DNA from: Otis tarda
Taxonomy: Eukaryota; Chordata; Aves; Otidiformes; Otididae
NCBI GenBank assembly: GCA_026413225.1
Contig: JAPMTP010000046.1
Coordinates: 62,001-126,000 of the forward strand
Direction of reading: 5' to 3'
Length of the DNA stretch: 64,000 bases
Part shown: positions 61,030-64,000 of the stretch, piece by piece
Layout: every line of letters starts with the position of its first letter
Position numbering within the stretch: the stretch's first letter is position 1
The notes under the pieces: generated by a model
What the model was told of the DNA's origin: nothing
What the model saw: the letters and a program-made list of their open reading frames with translations, nothing else
Database searches by the model: none
Made by a program: the position numbers and the translations under genes

Positions 61030-61300
61030 TTAATTCAGAACAGAATAAGTCGCTCCCGTGTCTACTAAAAATTTGATTTCTTTTTGTTCTTCCCCTAACT
61101 TTATTTTTACTACGAGGTCGGCTAGACAGTTTTCTTCAGCCACGTGAGCTACCGTTTTCCCTTGATTGTGGCGCCATCTAGCGTTCCTTTGGCGCTCAGG
61201 GCACTCGTTCTTCCAGTGTCCGGTCTTTTTATATAGCGCACATTGATTCCTACCCAGAGGCGTCAGCCCACGCATTGGTTTAACTTTACATTTCCGATTT
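61030..61300 (-). pseudogene. gag-pro: ERV nucleocapsid and start of protease, ended by a stop
   Basis: An 81-residue open stretch (61,030-61,275). Residues 12-25 hold the retroviral zinc knuckle in the C-x2-C-x4-H-x4-C spacing, but the second Cys position is Tyr (Cys12, Tyr15, His20, Cys25). The basic stretch after it (RQRNARWRHNQGK) fits nucleocapsid. The protease active site FLVDTGATYS (about residues 69-78) follows directly, and a TAA stop at 61,030-61,032 cuts the protease a few residues later; the following stretch continues in the same frame. It is in a different frame from capsid, so a shift lies near 61,280-61,300. Confidence 0.88.
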
Positions 61301-62090
61301 TCATTTTTCTCTTACCACTGCTAGTATTTTCTTCTCGTCTTGCCTGTAACTTTCCTCTCGATTGCTAAATATTCTCCATGCTTCTTCTAATAACCTTTCT
61401 AAGGTTCTGTTTTCAGGAGGTCTTAGTTTTTGCAATTTGTGCCTAATATCCCCTTGTGATTGTCCCAAAAAGAGGGATATTAGTTGCTGTGCGCCTACCT
61501 CTGAATTCGGATCTAGAGACCTGTGCCGGCACATCGCATCTCTTAGTCGGTCTAGGAACTCGACCGGCGTTTCAGAAGGACCCTGTCTGACCGCATATAA
61601 CATTGCCCAATTTATTGTTCTGGGAATTGCTTTTTCCATACCCTCCTGGTATGCCTGTAACCTTTCCATATCAGCAGAGCGGTTTGGATCCCATGTCGGG
61701 TCTAACAAGGGAAACCATTCTCTAGAATTACCTCCCTTTATATCATAGTGTTCCTTTGCAAGCTCTCCTGCTGTTTTTATAATTAGTTGTTTCTCAGTTT
61801 CAGTCAGGCAATCCAATAACAAATGTATGTCACGCCAGTCGGGATTGTGTTGTTTCACTATAAATTTAAAATGTTGTGCCGTATTTATCTGATCATTTCG
61901 GTATTCTCGGGCAACCTCTTTCCATTCTTTCAGATCGGCGCCCGTGAATGGAATTTTTATCTTCATGGTTCCTCCGTCCGGATTTACAGCTTCTCGGAGC
62001 GGTGCCTGTAACACAGTCTTCCGTCCAATGCGTGAAGACACTGGGCTACTTGGAGCCGTAGTGGGGGGCTCATGTGTTTCCTTGTGTGGA
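61301..62090 (-). pseudogene. gag: ERV gag capsid
   Basis: The open stretch of 246 residues (61,301-62,041) extends a little further upstream without a stop. It contains FTGADLKEWKEVAREYR (about 32-48), a p30-like helical domain, and the major homology region QGPSETPVEFLDRL (about 153-166), which shapes the capsid C-terminal domain in retroviruses. The end (about 215-246) is charged and helical, as in gammaretroviral capsids just before nucleocapsid. Capsid is the best-preserved gag part here. It is separated by frame changes from the matrix/p12 remnant upstream (near 62,080-62,110) and from nucleocapsid downstream. Confidence 0.9.
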
Positions 62091-62580
62091 GGCCGGCATT
62101 TGACCTTCTTTAGAAATAGTTTGTGGGATGTCCCGTTCGTCCGGGGGTGGATTGGGAGCCCCGGCAGAGCCCTGTCTCCCTATCCCATAAGATGGGTTGA
62201 ATAAATCATCTAACACGGACTCTTGTTCCTCGTTTAGTTTAGACCATCTTTGTCCAATACTACATGCTGAACAACACCTTCTCAACTTTCCTTTACGCTC
62301 TCGCCTGTCTTCTCTTTCGAGGGCTAGTACCGTAGGATCCCGAGGGGGTAATAATCCGCAGTCTCTCTGCCATTCAGGTTTCTCCCGAAGGACAAAAAAA
62401 CCCATGTCTACACATGATACTTCATCCCATTTTCCTCCCCTTCTTAAGAAAAACAATAGTTGCAGGAGAGTGTCCGTCCTAAGGACATTTCACTTCATTC
62501 TCCAGTTTATATAGAGGCCACCACTGATTACAATACCTAACCAATTTCTTTTTTAACTTCGGTACCTCCTTGTCTTTGAG
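62070..62580 (-). pseudogene. gag: ERV gag matrix and p12-like region, truncated at the 5' end
   Basis: The open part 62,070-62,456 (128 residues) contains LRRGGKWDEV, KPEWQRDCGLLPP and a cysteine-containing basic stretch (KLRRCCSACSIGQRW), then a proline-rich tail (APNPPPDERDIP), which fits matrix followed by a p12-like linker. Upstream, 62,457-62,580 still reads as matrix (for example YCNQWWPLYKLE) in another frame. The sequence stops at about 62,580, where satellite DNA begins, so the gag start, leader, primer-binding site and 5' LTR are missing. Confidence 0.75.
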
Positions 62581-63324
62581 AAGAGCAGCAAGAGCTTTCC
62601 GTGCTGACCCTTTTCAAGTGAGAGATTGGCCAGACATTTGCTGGTTTAGTGCTTTGCTTCTTCTGCGCAGCTTGGACAAAGAGCATTGCGGCTTTCGCGG
62701 TTCAAGTTGTGCAGCGAAGGCAGAGAGCCTCCTCGTCCGGATCCCCGGAGCTCTGCGGGAAAGAGCGAGACGAGAGCCGCGAGAGCTCCGGGTGCGGCCA
62801 GCTCGCGTGTGGCGGCGAGCATCCGCTGTTCGTCGGTTGGAGGACGACTTCCTTCTGCGCGGCTGGTTCCAAGTTGACGGTAACTGCCAGTGTGCTAGCT
62901 GTGTAGGATAGTGAAGGGGCTCAACGTTTGTGTGTCCGTAGATCTGCTAGAAAGCGCACGTGAAGAGCAGGAAGGGCTTTCAGAGCAGCCGGTTCTCGTG
63001 CTGGAGTGTCGCCAGACATCCGCACGTTTAGTGCCTCACTTCCCCGGACAGCTTGGAAAACACGGTTGTACCTGTCCCAGCGCAAGCTGTTCAGGAAAGC
63101 AGCACGGCGCTACAATGTTCGTGTGCCTTTCGGGCTGCTAGCAAGAAGCCTCCGGAGCAGACACTTCTCGTGCGGAAACAATCGTGCCTTCTACGATCTT
63201 TCATGGCTGTTTTTCCTCCGGGCAGCCGGCTTTAGCTGATGAGAAGTGTTGGTGAGCAAATCATCGAGGGAAGCGAAGAGTCGCAATGCTTCTGCGCCGG
63301 CAGGGCCGTTACCAAGAGCGAGTG
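62581..63324 (-). repeat. 744-bp higher-order satellite unit, copy 1
   Basis: AAGAGCAGCAAGAGCTTTCC at 62,581 recurs at 63,325, a period of exactly 744 bp. Inside, four sub-units of about 170-210 bp begin near 62,581, 62,750, 62,960 and 63,143. They align in order with the minus-strand satellite: GAAGAGCAGCAAGAGCTTT matches the GAGGAGCAGCAAGAGCTT box; ACTTCTCGTGCGGAAACAAT then CGTGCCTTCTACGATCTTTC matches the ACTTTTGGTGTGGGAGCAAT / CGTCCGACGTTCGTGATTTT region; and GGGAAGCGAAGAGTCGCAAT matches GGGAAAGCCCGGAGCCCCAA. It is thus an old tetramer of the same family. Open frames here are by-products. Confidence 0.85.
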
Positions 63325-64000
63325 AAGAGCAGCAAGAGCTTTCCGTGCTGACCCTTTTCAAGTGAGAGATTGGCCAGACATTTGCTGGTTTAGTGCTTTG
63401 CTTCTTCTGCGCAGCTTGGACAAAGAGCATTGCGGCTTTCGCAGTTCAAGTTGTGCAGCGAAGGCAGAGAGCCTCGTCGTCCGGATCCCCGGAGCTCTGC
63501 GGGAAAGAGCGAGACGAGAGCCGCGAGAGCTCCGGGTGCGGCCAGCTCGCGTGTGGCGGCGAGCATCCGCTGTTCGTCGGTTGGAGGACGACTTCCTTCT
63601 GCGCGGCTGGTTCCAAGTTGACGGTAACTGCCAGTGTGCTAGCTGTGTAGGATAGTGAAGGGGCTCGACGGGTGTGTGTCCGTAGATCTGCCAGAAAGCG
63701 CACGTGAAGAGCAGGAAGGGCTTTCAGAGCGGCCGGTTCTCGTGCTGGAGTATCGCCAGACATCCGCACGTTTAGCGCCTCACTTCCCCGGACAGCTTGG
63801 AAAACACGGTTGTACCTGTCCCAGCGCAAGCTGTTCAGGAAAGCAGCACAGCGTTACAATGTTCGTGTGCCTTTCGGGCTGGTAGCAAGAAACCTCCGCA
63901 GCAGGCACTTCTCGTGCGGAAACAATCGTGCCTTCTACGATCTTCATAGCCTTTCTTTTTTCCTCCGGGCAGCCGGCTTTAGCTGATGAGACGTGTTGGT
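63325..64000 (-). repeat. 744-bp higher-order satellite unit, copy 2 (cut by window end)
   Basis: 676 bp present. Nearly identical to copy 1, with a few substitutions (for example GGGGCTCGACGGGTGTG for GGGGCTCAACGTTTGTG, and ACGTGTTGG for AAGTGTTGG) and small changes near 63,945. Low divergence between 744-bp units but high divergence between their four sub-units is the hallmark of a higher-order repeat homogenised as a tetramer. Confidence 0.9.

Larger units (their letters stand above)
54240..62580 (-). mobile_element. Degenerate class I (gammaretrovirus-like) endogenous retrovirus
   Basis: Reading down the minus strand from 62,580: gag matrix remnant, capsid, nucleocapsid, protease, reverse transcriptase, RNase H, integrase, a short env remnant, a polypurine tract and a 3' LTR. 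Gag with a major homology region, a single zinc-knuckle position, the YVDD reverse transcriptase and an integrase with a GPF-type C-terminus place it with gammaretrovirus-like (class I) ERVs. The 5' LTR, primer-binding site and gag start are missing; the element stops abruptly in the matrix region against satellite DNA at about 62,580. Several frameshifts, an in-frame stop in protease, a large env deletion and three later insertions show it is a dead fossil copy. Confidence 0.92.

Noticed and set aside
57463-62514. Plus-strand open frames across the ERV
   Set aside because: Antisense to gag, pol and env, whose motifs are clear on the minus strand.
62570-63885. Arginine-rich open frames in the 744-bp repeat (for example 62,570-62,911 and 63,362-63,655)
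   Set aside because: Duplicated exactly with the 744-bp unit and overlapping in three frames; the DNA aligns to the satellite family, so coding is unlikely.
1-64000. Assignment to a named bird satellite or to the W chromosome
   Set aside because: Several avian satellites have periods near 190 bp; without a search I cannot tell which, if any, this is, and nothing in the window is chromosome-specific.

Overview
The window is non-coding, repeat-dominated vertebrate DNA, almost certainly from a bird. The pointers to bird are CR1 LINEs with the avian 8-bp 3' tail (repeats of ATTCTATG), ERVL-type LTRs of the common avian form, and a gammaretrovirus-like endogenous retrovirus. I see no host protein-coding gene, tRNA, rRNA or CRISPR array. 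All block boundaries and copy relationships below were judged by eye and are approximate unless a junction is given.

Layout. (1) 1-41,346: about 216 head-to-tail copies of a ~191-bp satellite (subfamily A, called + orientation here), arranged in mosaic higher-order blocks. (2) 41,347-43,326: 5'-truncated CR1, minus strand. (3) 43,327-46,971: about 19 more A monomers. (4) 46,972-48,953: a second, almost identical CR1 at the same satellite junctions, so the CR1 was copied together with the satellite. (5) 48,954-51,096: one A monomer, then about ten monomers of a diverged subfamily B, + orientation. (6) 51,097-53,900: about fifteen B monomers in the opposite orientation. (7) 53,901-54,239: a hairpin-bearing switch point and a short, very diverged + stretch. 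(8) 54,240-62,580: a degenerate class I ERV on the minus strand (gag-pro-pol-env remnant-PPT-3' LTR), missing its 5' LTR and start of gag, with a CR1 3' end, an ERVL solo LTR (perfect 5-bp target duplication) and a second ERVL-type LTR inserted into it. (9) 62,581-64,000: a 744-bp tandem repeat whose unit resolves into four very diverged relatives of the same satellite, minus orientation.

Interpretation (inference). The window looks like the edge of a large, possibly pericentromeric satellite array: homogeneous, recently amplified repeats on the left, progressively older satellite on the right, with transposons, inversions and truncations collecting at the old edge. The most unusual signals are the capture and re-duplication of a CR1 inside the satellite, the presence of three age classes of one satellite family in a single window, the double orientation switch, and a recurrent CENP-B-box-like motif with one extra base in its spacer. 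The many long open frames in the satellite come from low stop density and a period that is not a multiple of three; they are not genes.
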